NCBI GenBank assembly: GCA_001179505.1
Contig: CDMY01000153.1
Location: 7,663-71,662 of the forward strand
Length of the DNA stretch: 64,000 nt
Direction of reading: 5' to 3'
DNA from: Vitrella brassicaformis
Lineage: Eukaryota; Sar; Vitrellaceae
The notes below the pieces were generated by a model. It was given only the letters and a program-made list of their open reading frames with translations. It was not told the DNA's origin and did no database searches. This document shows positions 1-14,000 of this stretch, one piece after another. Within the stretch, counting starts at the first letter, position 1; each line of letters begins with the position of its first letter. The translations under genes were made by a program, and so were the position numbers.

Positions 1-3000
1 TCTGGTGCTGGGAGCTGTCAAGACCAACATCGGCCACACCGAAGGGGCAGCAGGCATTGCCAGCCTCATCAAGGTCATCCTCACCTTGCGACACGGCTTG
101 GCACCGCCAAACCTGCACCTCAAACAGCTCAATCCCTACATCGACTCGACGGGGGACTTCCCATTCGTCATGCCGGTCCAGGAGGGAGGAGGACTCAGGC
201 TCAACACCACGGACGACACCTCACACACAGGCACACTCATCGGCGGATTGGGCTCCTTTGGTTTCGGAGGGTGCAATACTTACCTGATCATGGAGACTCG
301 TATCGGTCCGGTATCCCGAGGGAAGGACAACGGAGAGGAGAAGGACTGGCTCTGCAACCCTGTGTCGTGGGATCATCGACCATTCGGGTGGGACATGGTT
401 CAGCTAATGGTTGATGCCACTCAGTCGGCTCAGCGGAGACTGAGCGAACACGGCCTCCTCGATGGTCAAGTATCCCAGCCCCTTGGTGAGGATGGGAAGG
501 ACATTGACCTCAAGACGATGAAGGAGGAGGATGTGTCAAAGCTGATGATTGAGTTGGTGGCGGATCTGTCGGGGCAAGAGGTCTCCGCTGAAACTCCCTT
601 ATTCGAGATGGGAATGGACTCCCGCGCCGTCATCGAGCTGCACGAGTCTGTGAGGAAAATGACGGGAATCGTCATGCCGCAGACCCTCCTCTTCGACAAC
701 CCCACCGTCACTACACTTGCCAAGTTCATCCTCGAGCAGGCGCACAACATGGACACCGCATCCATCGTCGACATCAGCTCCATCAGCACCACCCAGTCTC
801 GGTCGCGCAAGCGGAGGGCCACTGACTTCGCCGTTGATCCGCTCTATGACCTCGCCGACCTCAGGGCCAACCTCCGTATTGACTTGTCCATGACGGCTCC
901 GGCCAAGCCGCCTCGAGACTACACCAATGTGCTGCTGACTGGCGCAACAGGCATTGTGGGCCGCTTCCAGCTTGCCTCGCTGCTCGATCGCAATGTGGAC
1001 GGCAAGAGACTCACCGTGCACTGCATCGTTCGCACCAAGAGCCGGAACGAGGGGCTCTCACGCATCAGGGCGGCCTGCGAGGAGGCCATGATCTGGAAGG
1101 ACGAGTGGACAGCTCGGATTGTGGTGCTGCTGGGCGACTTGAGCAAGGAGTTGTTCGGACTTGGCCAGGAGAGGTTTTCCACTCTCTGCGAGACCATGGA
1201 CGCCATCTACCACACTGGAGCGAGTGTATCGCTGTACCAGGGGTATACTCGTGGGCGAGTGACTAACACACTTCCTCTGCTGCCCATGATCGAGCTGTGC
1301 ACCACTCATCGCCTCAAGCCCCTCCACTTCACTTCCACGCTCGCTATCTTCCCCGCCTTCACTGCCAACTTCACCAAGGAGTTTGCCGAGGAGGAGCTCG
1401 TGGAGGGCGCCGCGCCATCCATCCAGCACATGAAGAGGGTATTCCCACCCCAGCAGCAGGGCTACCCCTGGACTAAGTACGTGTGCGAGGAGCTGCTGAG
1501 GGAGGCACGTGACCAGGGGCTGCCGGTGACCATCTACAGGCTGCCCAACACCAACATGGCGATCTCGACTGGCTTCACAGGCATGTCCAACGTCGCCACG
1601 GCACTGATCGCCAGCTTCATCCAGGAGGGGTTCTTCCCGCGGGCCGCCAGCTGGGCCAACAACACACCCATCGACATGGCTGCTGACGTCATCGTCTCCC
1701 TTTCGCTCAAGGACGACAGAAAGCACTGGATGTACCATGTCTGCAATCCCAGCGTCTTCACCGAGTAAGCAAGACACTCATTGAGTAGGCAGGAGTGTCA
1801 CACAGATTGATGCAACAGCGTAATGGTTCGACATCAGGTCTCTGCTAAGAGAGTGGGCCCAAAGAGCAGGGATCATCCTGAGGCCTGTGAGCTTCGAGGA
1901 CTTCACGGCGGCCATTAAGGCGAGGGGCCCCAAGTCGCCCATCTTCAACCATGTGCCCGTCATGCGGCACTGGCAGAAGTACTGGTACGAGGACCCCACA
2001 TCGGACCGCACCGAGGTGCCCATCAGCACATCCAACATGACGGAAGACATCGACGTCAGCTGGCCTGCCGCCGAGCAGCTCTGGAGAGCATCCCTGGTCT
2101 ACCTGATGAGGCAAGAACTCCTGCCCAGCGACAGCAAGGCCATCGCCCTGGACCCACAGGTCCTGCTCGATATGGCTCGGGGGCAGACGGGACTCAGCCA
2201 GCTGGGGGGGTCGGTGGACGAGGAGGATGTGCTTGAGGCCTTTCGTGTCTTCATCCAGTCGGCCCTGGAGGAGAGCAGTAACATGTCCTTCCTGGGCAGG
2301 CTCTTGCTGAGCCACAGCATCCGCCAAAGACTCTGCACCCTCCTCTACATGACTCACAGGGCCCACACCCACCCCGCCATCCGTTGTCAGCAGATCAAGC
2401 AGCCCCTTTTTGTCGTCGGTTTCGACAGAGCCTCAGTGATGCTTGTGCAGCAACTGCTGGCCTGCGACGAGGGCAACAGGGCACCGACATTCAGTGAGAT
2501 GCTCTGCCCCTTTGGTGAGGACGGCGAGTACGTCCACGACTCGCCGGAGAAGGTGAGGTGAAGGGGAGAAATGGCTAGATGTGGATGAATCCTGTGCCCA
2601 ACCCATTGCCTTGTATCCCGTCTTGTGTGTGTGTCTGCAGGATTCTCGCCTTGCACCAGCCCAGGAGGCGATGGATGTCATGTTCGGGAGCAGCGAGTGC
2701 GTGAACCGCCTCGGCCCTCTCACAGCCGACATGGCCTTCGACGACTCGATGATACTGCGGCCCGGGACGCAGTTTGACGCTCCCGAGTACGAGTCGCGGC
2801 TGTCAGGCAGCAGCGGGTCCGAGGCCCCCCAGGGCTACGGCTTCCACAAGACGTTTCTGCAGCACCTGCAGTGGCAGCAGGGAGGGCAGCCCAAGAGGTG
2901 GCTGTTGGCGTCGCCTGACCATGTTGGCCACCTCGACGACGTCCTCACCACATACCCTGACGCTAAAATTGTATTTGCACACCGGTATCGACAGCGTTGT

Positions 3001-3596
3001 ACATTCAGGAGACTCTTTTCATTCAGTACAGTACACCCTGCGCGTATGTATGTATGCATGTATGTATGTATGCTGTCAGGGATGTGTGCGAGACGGTTGC
3101 CGGTCGGTGTCAAGAGACCCTGTCCCTCCGACATGGCCTCATGACGGTCGACGCATCCAAGGTGGCCGAGAGGGAGCTCCGCCAGATGGCGACCAACGCC
3201 AAGGCCGCGGGCGACTTCAGGAGGCGCCACCCGCACCTCAAGGCCCAGTTCGCCGACGTGACGCTGAGTGACCTCTTGAAAAACCCCGTGGGCCGCGTCA
3301 AGCGGCTGTACAGGAAGCTCAAGCTGTCTCCCTTGTCCCACCGCTCGTCCCAGGCCATGTGGAAGATGGTGCTGACCAACAGGAGCAAGTGGAGGACAAT
3401 GGTCAAGGGTATGCCTGTGTCGGTGTCGCACTTTGGGATCGACGAGGACGACAGCCGCGTCACTTGGCTGTCGGTGGAGAGCCTCATGGGCAAGAAAAGG
3501 AAGCGCAGGAGGCTGGTAGTGCGATGTGTTGGTAGCCTCCATCCATCGGTAGTGTGCTGTCGATCGGAGCCCACTCAGGTAGACGTTCTTCCTTGA
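1..3596 (+). CDS. Type I polyketide synthase, C-terminal part: KS end, ACP, thioester reductase, sulfotransferase
   Basis: The 5' part lies outside the window. Four exons fit in frame: 1-1764, 1838-2552, 2641-2984 and 3080-3596, all with GT-AG introns. In order: the end of a ketosynthase with its catalytic-His motif KTNIGHTEGAAG (about residues 5-16) and GSFGFGGCN; an acyl carrier protein with the Ser site GMDSRAVIEL (about 201-210); a thioester-reductase SDR domain starting NVLLTGATGIVG (NADPH-binding GxTGxxG) with YPWTK as YxxxK; then a sulfotransferase-like domain (FVVGFDRASVMLVQQLL, later a YPDAKIVFAHRDV stretch created by splicing exon 3 to 4). A terminal reductase normally releases the chain as aldehyde or alcohol, and a sulfotransferase would sulfate it using PAPS. 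Odd points: KS is followed by ACP after only about 100 residues, with no AT, KR or DH, and the sulfotransferase phosphosulfate-binding loop is degenerate (usual P-R-S-G-T-T reads D-R-A-S-V-M). The stop at 3594-3596 is the first in frame; a further 3' intron cannot be excluded. Confidence 0.85.
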
Positions 3597-5016
3597 TGGA
3601 TGGGCGATGTGGTAAGTGTCTGTGTAGATGTATGTATACAGATAGGCGAGGCGGGGGATGGATGCGATGCGATGCGATTCATGGTGTTTGTGTGTTTGTA
3701 AGTGCTTAAATGAAGGAGAGATGCAATGCAATGCATGGTGTGCATTGCATGACATTCACTCATTTATATGCGTTGCATGCTGCTGTCTGGACCGATCCAT
3801 ACATACATTAGGATACATGCACTGCACACATACATGCCGTGTGCCGCTGCGCCGCCCCCGCAGCCAGTGGCCCTTGGCGGTGTGGTGTGTGCCGTGTCTG
3901 TCTGTCTGTCTGTCTGTCTCTGTGTCTCTGTGTCTGTGTCTGTGTGCATCGCATCCATAACATCCATCCATCCATGGGACACTCCCTTACTTGCTTATTT
4001 GTCGTTGGTTGTATGTGGCATGCATTTTTCGTGCTGTCACTTGCCTGTACGTACGTGTGTACTGATCTCTTCCCTGTAGGTGTGTGTACTGCCTGCCGTC
4101 CCTCGGCCCACAAAACGTGGGCTGCTTATCTTATTGATCAGCGCTGCGGGGGAGCGGAGTGTCAGATATTATGAGGGAGGGGGTGTACCTGTCTGTCTCT
4201 GCTGTCAGTATGTTTCCATACGCACTTGTCATGTCAGCTCAGAGCGCTGCGTGCATACATACGTACAGGCAGAACCGATGTTGGGTTTCTGGGCATCGCA
4301 TCGCATCGCATTCCATCTGGTGTGTTGCCTGTCTGCTGAACGGCAGCCAGGCAGACATGGTGATTTCCTACGACCTACACATCGCATAGTGTGTTGCTTC
4401 CTTGCCTGCGTACTTAGTTCCACATATGGGTGCGTCTGAGGACGCGCACTGCACCGCACCGCACCGCACCCAGCTAGTCGATTTTTGCCATCCATCGGTG
4501 TGTCCCCTCTTTTATGGAGAGAGTTTGTGTTGTTGACTTTGCGACGTACAGAGGTTTCGGACGATTGCCGACAGAGTGTGTTTTTTTCCTTTGTGCCCCT
4601 CGCGCCGCGGTGCCGTGTTGTACCTGTCTGGCGCGAGCCGTCACAAGGTTGTTCACACCGTTGTTGTCAGTCATGTGCTCCTTTCTTTCGTCTCTTGGTG
4701 TACATACATACATTACATGAACGCTGCACTGCACACACCGTACACCCATCCATCCCTGTGCATCACTTGGGTTCTCTTTTCCTACACTGTGTCTTCGTCT
4801 TCTGTTTGTTTCATGCATTCATTGCATGCGTAGATGAATGACATGTGCGAAGAGCCTGCTAGGTACGCAGAAGGGCTGACAGTGACAGACCAGACAGGTC
4901 TGTGAATATGGCGGAAACAAAAACACCAGACAGCGTGTGGCGCCACAGACTAATATTTCTGTCATCAACGGCCGCACAACAACACACAATACCACCAGCG
5001 CCGGCCGCCCGTTTCC
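3597..5016. other. Intergenic spacer rich in simple repeats; no gene recognised
   Basis: This 1.4 kb between the PKS stop and the callose synthase start contains CATGTATG, GATGC, TGTC and CCATCCAT short tandem repeats and no reading frame with recognisable protein character. It presumably holds the PKS 3' UTR/polyadenylation region and the callose synthase promoter. I see no distinct promoter motif. Confidence 0.6.
3893..3949 (+). repeat. TGTC/TGTG microsatellite
   Basis: A run of CTGT/TGTC units grading into TGTGTC, of the same type that fills introns of the neighbouring genes. It lies between two + strand genes. Confidence 0.9.
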
Positions 5017-8000
5017 ATGGGCAGTGGCTTTCAGGAAAAGCCCGAGAGCCCTGCCAGCAACGACTGTTCGTCGGGCGGCCAAACGACCTCCTCGGGCACC
5101 AACGTCATCGATCTCCAAGATGGCACTCTCTTCAACGTGCCACTTGGAGGCCCCCGCCACGCGGAGGTCGCTCGCCTCTCGGTCATCGCAAGGCAGGTCC
5201 TTGACACCGTATGCGGGCGGCAGGGCGGCTCGTGTGTGTGGGACAGCGCAGCACAGCGGTATGGCTTCCAGGCCGACAACGTAGCCAATCAGAAGGAGGA
5301 TGTCACCATGACCCTGATTAACATGGTCCTGCGGGACGAGCCTCCAAGGTCCTTCCTGGCCCCACCTTCACCGCCCGAGGAGCGCGCGGACGCCGGCCAC
5401 ACGCAGCGCAGCAGCAGTGGGGCCGTGACGCCATCCGTCTACCAGCAGGTGGGTATGTACCTAATCTTATCGCATCGGCCACCTGACAGCTGTCTGTCTA
5501 CACAACACACTCCTCCCTGCCTGTCTGCCTGCGTGCCTTGCCTGCTGTGGTGGTTGGTGTCCCAAGGTGCTGGTGGTCTACCACGAGAAGGTCTTCCGCA
5601 ACTATCGGCGGTGGTGCAGCTTCCTGGGCCTCAAAGCCTTTCCCCTTCATCCACCCCATGCTGCAGTGAGCAGCGACCCGTCTGTGGCCTTTCGTCACCT
5701 GTCACAGGACATTGCTCTGTACCGTCTGGTGTGGGGGGAGGCAGCCAACCTGCGGCACTGTCCGGAGCTGCTGTGCTTTATCTTCCACTGGCTCTCGACT
5801 GACTGGACGGTGGCACTCAGCAGCGGGGGCGGCCATGGCCATGCTGCATCACCCACCCCACCCTTCATCGACGCAATCTCACCCCTCGTGCAGAAGGTAG
5901 GCAGGCAGGTCGGCCGGCGAGTGAGTATGGCGGGCCGGCATGGCGTGTGTGACTTAAGTGCTAGTGTGTGGGTGCAGATGTGGGATGAGATGCGCAAGCC
6001 AACCGACAACAATGGCCGCCTCAACTACGACGACTGGAACGAGCTCTGCTGGAACAAGTGTACGTACGAAGGTCCTGGCTGCGTTGATGGGCGATGTGCA
6101 TGCAGTTGTGTGTATGTGTGACATTCATAGGTGTGGTGTCTGCCAAGGTGTTCATGGGGCCCTGGAGGGGTCAGCTGCTGGAGGCTCTGGTGCCCAAGAG
6201 GTCGGCAGCCCGCAAGACGTTTGTGGAGCAGAGGAGCTACCTGACTGTCTTGCTGGCCTTCTCCCGCATCTATTCCTTCAACATCATCACCTTCTTCCTC
6301 CTCATCACACTCGCAGTCGACCAACGAGGTCACTCTACCAACCAACCACTCACTCAAACAGTCAGTCAGTCAGTCAGGAAAGGACAGCCAGGGAGGACAG
6401 GACTGACTGACTGACTGATACACACCTCCCCCGACCCACATCTTGGCCAGACGTTGCCTGCCTGTCTGCCTGCCTGCCTGCCTGGATGTATGTGTATACG
6501 TATGTGTGTATGTGTGTACTGCGTCTGGTTTGTGTGTGTGACAGAGCGTTGGGCGTCTCGCGAGGGCCGTCCGCTGTCGTCATCCTTCTCGAGTTTGTCG
6601 TCCCTCGGCCGCCCCTCGGCATGGCTGGCCTGTACCCTCGTCATTGCCATGGCCCTGGGCGGCCTCAAGGAGCTTCTCGAGCTCTGCCTGTCACCCTCCA
6701 GGCCCTTGAACGGCGCCAGAAGTTGTGGGGCTGTCCTCGTGGCTCTACTAACCCTGCAGCGGACGGCACGCGCTCTGGCGTCGCTACTCCGACTGGTGTT
6801 CGCCGGTGCGGGACTGTACGCCTTCACCAACGACAACACACACCCCTGGCTGAGCTGGAATGGTACGGACACCCGCCTCCACACCTGCCTACCTACCTAC
6901 CAGCCTGCCTGCCTGCCTGCGTGGATGGCCATCGATCGTTGTCAATCGGGATGGTTCATCTCGCCCTGTTTGTGTTTCTGTCTGTCTGTGTGGACTCACT
7001 CCTGCCTGCCTGGCTGCAGGAATGGTGACGTTCCCGTTTCTGTGTTTCTACGTGCTGCATTGGTCGGTGTATGTGTGGGCGGCAGTGCTCAAAGGCATCA
7101 GTCGTGCGTCGAGGGTGCTGGAGGGTGCATGTGAGCGGCTCGTCCACTGGGCGGCTGTCCGCCACTTCACGGCCAACGTCCTCAGTGCTGCGGAAGAGCC
7201 AGGCCACATCGTGAGGTATTCGCTCTTCTGGCTGGTCGTCTGGGGGGCCAAACTCACATTCAGCTACTTCTACATCTGCAACCCACTACTCGGCGGTCAG
7301 CCAGACAACCATCCATCCATCCATCCATCTATCCACCCCCCACGTGTGTCTGTCTATGTATTCATCCATCTATCCATCGGTGGGTGCAGCGACATCGTTG
7401 CTATGGCAGCTTCCTGTGGACGTGTCGTCCAGTGTGGGGGCGAGTGTCATCAAGGCCCTCATGGTGCTCGCCGTCTGGCTACCCACACTCGTCAGATACT
7501 TCTGGGACACACAGCTGGTATGTACGTGCCTACACACCCACGTAGATGTGATGCGCATGTATCATTGCATTCAGGCAGGCAGGCAGGCAGGCGACACGCA
7601 CTGAATTGGCCAACAGAAAGAAGATGGGGAGGCGATTTGACCCGTACTTGTTGTGTGCGTGTGTGTGTGTGCAGTTTTATGCGATCCTGCAGGCCATCTG
7701 GAGCAGTGTGGCGGCCTACTTGAGGAAGGTGGCGCTCGTACGCAACCCCTCACTCGTACAGGTCGGTAGGCACACAGACAGGTCCACACAATATACCAGC
7801 CAGCATGGGTGAGGGGAGTGGCTGTCTGTCTGCAGCGCCTGTTCCACTCGTTGCCCCTTCAATATGAGCGGATCTTGACTGAGGAGGCAGCAGGGGGCTT
7901 CAAGCTCATCACCGACACCACCAAGACACCCAGCGCGGCGGGCGCCACATGCACCATCCTGTCCTGCGGCGGCCGGCTATGCTGCTGCCGGCGGCGGAGG

Positions 8001-11000
8001 GCGGCCATGATTTCGCCTGGCAACAAGCGGCGCCCGTTGCCCCCCATTCCGGTGGGGCAGCTGGTGTCTGGCCACCTGTCCCAGTCGGTGTGGCGGTATT
8101 TCTCCAGCTGCTGGCCGCCCCCCGTGTACACGAGGAGCAGCAAGCCCTATCAGGTGGCCCTCAACGCCCTACGTGTCGAATATTCGTCGCAGCAGGGGGA
8201 CCACCAGGTGGCCCACCCCCACCCTCACCCTCCCACCAACATGATCTGCCCTCAACCCCCCGACCTGACGCTTGCCGTGACGCCCCTGTCAGTGGGTGTG
8301 AGCCGCAACGTCAGCCCAGCGGCCGTGCTGCGGCGTGTGGGAGGCGCAGCTACGGGTCGCATCCGTCTGGGTGACTTCACTCCATGCTACACACCCATAC
8401 ACCCACACATCCGCAGGCGGCTGTCCACAGGGGGCATGGCAGACCCACACCACCCACACCACCACAGCGGGACACAGACCTTGAGTGGCGGCAACAGGAG
8501 GGGGCAAAGAGCAGCTGGTGGGTGGGCAAGGAGGAGAGACAACATCACCGGGGCTGCTGCAGCAGGAGGAGTCACTGCCCGCCACTCAGATGCGGATGAG
8601 TCGTCTGGCCCCGTGCTGCAGTACATGGTAAGCATCGGGGCGGGGCTTGCTCTCATCTGATGAGTGAGTGAGTGCCTGAAGGCCTTCCTGCAAGTGCTTG
8701 TCTGTCTGTCTGTCTGCCATCCGCCCTGGGATGGATGGATGGATGAATGCAGCCCATCCGTCGCTTCGCTTACTTTTGGAACGAACTCATCGAGACGTTC
8801 AGACAGGTATGGATCCATCGATGGATCGAGAGCGCCAGACACGTCGGGCCGTGTGCATGTGTGTGTGTGTGTGTGTGTGTGTAGGAGGATCTGTTGTGTC
8901 ACGACGAGCGTCGTGGGTTGCAGTTCAACGAATTGCCCCTGCTCACGTTTAACAGCTGGAGGGACTTCTGGCGTGGCGAGGCACATGACGACCACCCTCT
9001 GGCTGGCGGGGTGGTCGTGCAGTGGCAGGAATCAGAGGTAGGTGAGGGCACCTGCCTGCCTGTCTGCCACCCAGTAGAGGCAGGCGATACGCCTCGCTGT
9101 CCCTCCATCGGTTGGTGTGCGCGTGTATGTGTGTACCCCACCAAGGTTCGTTATCCGGTGATGTTTTATGCGTCGGTGGTTCACCGTTTCCTGGAGCAGT
9201 GTGGCGTGCAGCAGGAGAAGGTCAAGGACATATGGCAACGATTCGCACACAAGAGGTACGCAGGAGCCAGACAGACAGACAGACCGACATCCCTGGCCAT
9301 GTAGGTAGGTCGATGGGGGTGGGTGGCTCTATGAGACGTACGTGTGGTGTGCAATGGATGGAATGTGCAGATCGGCGTGTGGTCGTCTCGAGTACCATCT
9401 GCGCAGCCTAGTGCGTTCGTTTCTGAGTCGTGAGTTCCCCTTCAGCCTGCAGCCCACCGCCCCGGACAAGGGCCGGTCGCCTCTCATGGGCTGGTGCCTC
9501 AAACGCACAGCCCGGGGGGCTGGGGGACCGCCGGTGGCCCACCAGGAGGCCAAACAGCTCAACCTCATGGGCGCCGAGGGCACCACGGCAGTACTACACG
9601 CCTTCGCCCTTCTGGAAATATTCCAGGGTAACCACCAACCAAACCGTGTTTGTTACACTTACACTCGCACACGGGGGTGCCTAGCCATAGCACGTACGTA
9701 CCGTACATGTGTCTGTGTGTGTCCCTCACTCACGGCACGGCGTGGACTGCACTGGCTGCAGCGCTGTGCCTGTACCTGTCCCGTAGCTTCCAGCATGGAT
9801 GGAGATGGTGAGCAAGGCAAGGCAAGGCAGGGCAGAGCAGACAGATGAAATGCAGGTCAGGTAGGGTAGGTCACATCAATAAATGCCCTTTCCTTCCTTC
9901 CTTTCTGCCTGGCTGGCTGGCTACCTGCAGTGTGGACGCCATGCACAAGATATGGCACCGGGTATGTACTAACCCACCCACACCATCCAATACCCACCCT
10001 CCGGGACTGCCCTGCTTCTTTCCTCGTCTTCTGTCCGTCTGTCCGTCTGTCTGTCCCTCTGTGTGTGTGTGGTGTGGTGTTGTTTGTCAGCTGACCGAGT
10101 GTCCGGTGTTGCTGTCGCGGCTGGACTTAACGGCCCTGCAGGCGTTGCAGCCCATCCTCACCGACATATTCCTCATCTCCCAGTCTCTCGACCCGCCACC
10201 AGACATGCGACGAAGGCTGGCCCACTGCAACGCACACCTACGAGCCGCACTCAAGAGCTTCGTGCTGCCACTCGGCACCCACCTGCCCCACATCGACCAG
10301 GGCAAGGGTCAGCTGGCCTTCCGGGAGCTGCGGCAGTTCACCGACACGGTCGACAAATGCTTCGATGGATGCTTCAAGCACGCCCAGCCGCCATCACCCT
10401 GCCCCACACGACCACGACCAGACCCACCCACTGGTGCTGGTCGTGGTGGTGGTGGGGGCGTTGAGGCTGGCGGGTCAGAGTTGCCCGCCCAGCTGACACA
10501 CCCCTTCGAGCTCACCGACGACGTCAGATGGGACACACCCACCCCCACCCCCACATCGCACTCCCACCACAACGAGCAGCAGCAGCAGGAGCAGCAGAGT
10601 TCGATGCCGCTGTTTGGGACAGGCGGCGTTAGTCGTGGCAGTGCAGAGGATGCCTCCCGGGTGCGGAGCGGCAGCACCATGGTGGCCTCCAGCTCGGGGC
10701 GAGGCGACACCCACCTGTCATCCGACGACCTCATGATAGCTGTCGATGCCGGCATGGACCAGCAAGACACCCCTGCCCTACCACACACCAGTGCAATAGG
10801 CTCACATTTCCCACCCGCAACAGCCTTTCGACGTCCGGGACCCACCACCCCTATGGCAGCAGCAGCAGCAGCACCGCCCGACAGCTGCTGCCACGGCACC
10901 ACCGGCACACGGCCCTCAGCAAGTGAGTCGTCCGGGTCGTCTCTGCTGCCCGGCCAGCCCCACCGCGACCCCAGCCGTCGTGTGGGGGGTGGTGTGTCGT

Positions 11001-14000
11001 CGTCCCGTGGGGGCGCCTCGTCTTCTAGCCCATCGCGGGTGGGAGCGTCGGGTAGCAGCGGGGTGGGGACACACAATGGGAGGGACCCCCCGACCGACGG
11101 GAGTGTGCCGGGCCCCACCAGCGGTAGCCCTAGCTGGAGGAGGGACCTAGACACGTGCCTGGCGCTCTACTACCGAAGGGCTTACCGCATACTCACCGCC
11201 ACCAAGTTCGACCTCGGCACCTCAGAAGCCAGACGAAGGTACGGGACACGACACGACTACACACGCACTCAGCCATGCACCGCCCAGCCCAACCGACCCG
11301 CACACCGACCGATCCATATATGCGTTGGGTTGTCTTGTGTTGTGAATTTATCTCTGTATCTCTGTGTGTGTATATAAGGTTGAAGTACTTCATGACGTCG
11401 ATGTTCATGGACATGCCCGAGGCTCCCAGCGTGGCCAAGGCCATGTCACTCACCACCCTCATACCCTACTATGAAGGTAGGTAGGCAAGGCACACCACAC
11501 AAGCCAAACCAAGACAACGCAACGCACACAGAAGAGAGAGACGTGTGTGTCCGTCCATCGACTGATTGCACGTATGTTGTGTGTATCTTCCTTCCTTGAT
11601 TCCTTGCTTCATTCCTTGCTTCCTCCCTCCCTCCCGGCCCACCCTACTTGCCTACGATGCGATGCATGCCATGGCTGTCTGCAGAGGATGCCTGGCTGCC
11701 TTTGGATGAGTTGTACAAGACGACGAGCGAGGGCGTGACAAAGCTGGAGTTCCTCCAATCACTCTACCCATCAGAGTGGCAGGTCAGGTCGGTCGGACCA
11801 GTCGGTCCAGTACACACACGAATAGATAGACAGACCCCCCTCCCCCCCTCCCTATTCTTTTCATTCCCTGACGTTGGGCGTGTTTAACCTTGTTCAGAAT
11901 TTCCTGGAGCGCAAGGACCCCGACGGGCTCCTGTACTCGTGCTCAAGCCAACTCTCACAGGACGACATCAGGTCAGGCACCCCCCCCCCCCCCCCCCCCC
12001 CCCCCCNNNNNNNNNNNNNNNNNNNNNNNNNNNNNNNNNNNNNNNNNNNNNNNNNNNNNNNNNNNNNNNNNNNNNNNNNNNNNNNNNNNNNNNNNNNNNN
12101 NNNNNNNNNNNNNNNNNNNNNNNNNNNNNNNNNNNNNNNNNNNNNNNNNNNNNNNNNNNNNNNNNNNNNNNNNNNNNNNNNNNNNNNNNNNNNNNNNNNN
12201 NNNNNNNNNNNNNNNNNNNNNNNNNNNNNNNNNNNNNNNNNNNNNNNNNNNNNNNNNNNNNNNNNNNNNNNNNNNNNNNNNNNNNNNNNNNNNNNNNNNN
12301 NNNNNNCCCCCACCCACCCACACAGACATGCACTGCACACATAGCTAGCATATTTATGGGGATCTGACGGCTGAACGTGTCTGTCTGTGTGTGGCTTTTG
12401 TTTGTGTGTGTGGACTGCAGTGAGGAGGAGCTGCGTAAGAATTACTTCGATGTGTACGAGCGGCTCAACGGCAACCTGGTGGCTTTGGACGACTTCCGCG
12501 ATGCGCTCCAGCAGTGGGCGTCCTTCAGGGGACAGACGCTCTGCCGCACCATCCGAGGGGTACTCTACAACACGCAGGCGCTCCAGCTGCAGGCATATGT
12601 GGAGGAGCAGCTCTTGACACACAACCACCGCCAATGGAGCCGATCGGCCGCTGGGGGAGAAGGGGCAGGCACAGGCCCCTTGGACGACTGTGTGGGGCAG
12701 GGTCTGCCGGGTGGGGCAACACCACCCATGCACCTATCCAGAGACAGGTGGGGGGGTCGGGGCACATACCATACCCTACCATACACACATCGTATGTGTC
12801 GTACCGGACACACACCTATTGATGTGATGCACCGCACCCATGAATGGACTGCCTGTCTCCCTATCCGTCTGCGGGGTTCCGCATGCATTCTATGTGCGTA
12901 TATGTGTATGTATGTATGGGTGGGTGCGGTGTAGGAATCAGCTGAGTATAGACGACGAGCACCGTTTGTGTTGGGAGTCGATAGCCCCACTGGGGGGCGA
13001 CAGGGCACTCGAACCACACGAGACGGCACCATGCCATATCTGGAGAGGTAGGTATATAGGTCACTCAACCGTACGTAATCCGCACTCACAGTCACACACG
13101 CACGCTCTGACGCATTCATTCATCAACCCTACATGTATAATTGATTATGTGTGCGTTGCTTCTGCTCTGCATGTCCATCCATCCATCCATGCATACGTCC
13201 CTTTTGGCGTACGTACCGTACAGAGAGCAACCGCGTCAAGGCCTATCAACGTGATCCATACGCACTGGCGCTATCTGTCCTCAAGTAAGCATTATACATA
13301 CCTCCCTCCATACACACACGCCTACCTACCGGCAGGGAGGGAGGGAGCCTTCATTGGTTTGGCTTCATTTATCGGTATGGCTGGTTGGTGTTGTCTGTCT
13401 GTTGCTTGTGTAGGTATCAGTTGTGCGTGGCAGCTCAGGTGTTCGGCCGTGACCTGGTGGATCAGACAGGCGACAGCCGTGCGGCTTTGCGTGTGAAGGG
13501 TCTGGTGGACATGCTGCAGCAGCACCACCTGACGCTACGGGTGGCGTGCATCGAGGAGGCCCTCGTGGCTGGGGTGCTCCGCAAGGCGTCGGTCTTCTAC
13601 AAGTGGTGCCCCGTAGCTGGCAGGCTCGAGCGTGTCTACCGCATCCTGCTGCCGCACGTCGACACCGGAGACGGCACCAACCCGCTACCCGCTATCGGAG
13701 AAGGTACGTACGGAGACCAAGGGAGGGAGGGAGGGAGGGAGGGAGGGAGACGGGCGCGGAGACAGACAGACATGTGGGACACACATGGCATTTATTTGCT
13801 GTTGTTTGTTTGGTGTGTGAAGGCAAGCCCGAGAATCAGAATGCAGCCATGATTTTCACACGTGGGGAGCTGCTGCAAACCATCGACATGAACATGGACA
13901 GCTACTTCGAAGAGGTAGGTAGGTAGGCAGGTTGGTAGGTAGGTAGGTAGGTACCCACCCAGACGGATAGGATACTCCGGTACGGTACATGCATGTATGT

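Noticed and set aside
1058-1777. Long minus-strand open frame of 239 codons
   Set aside because: It is antisense to the PKS reductase domain, whose + strand reading has clear family motifs. The minus frame has none.
11874-12367. Open frames running through the N region
   Set aside because: They are produced by reading undetermined bases as open codons, and real exons end before the poly(C) tract.
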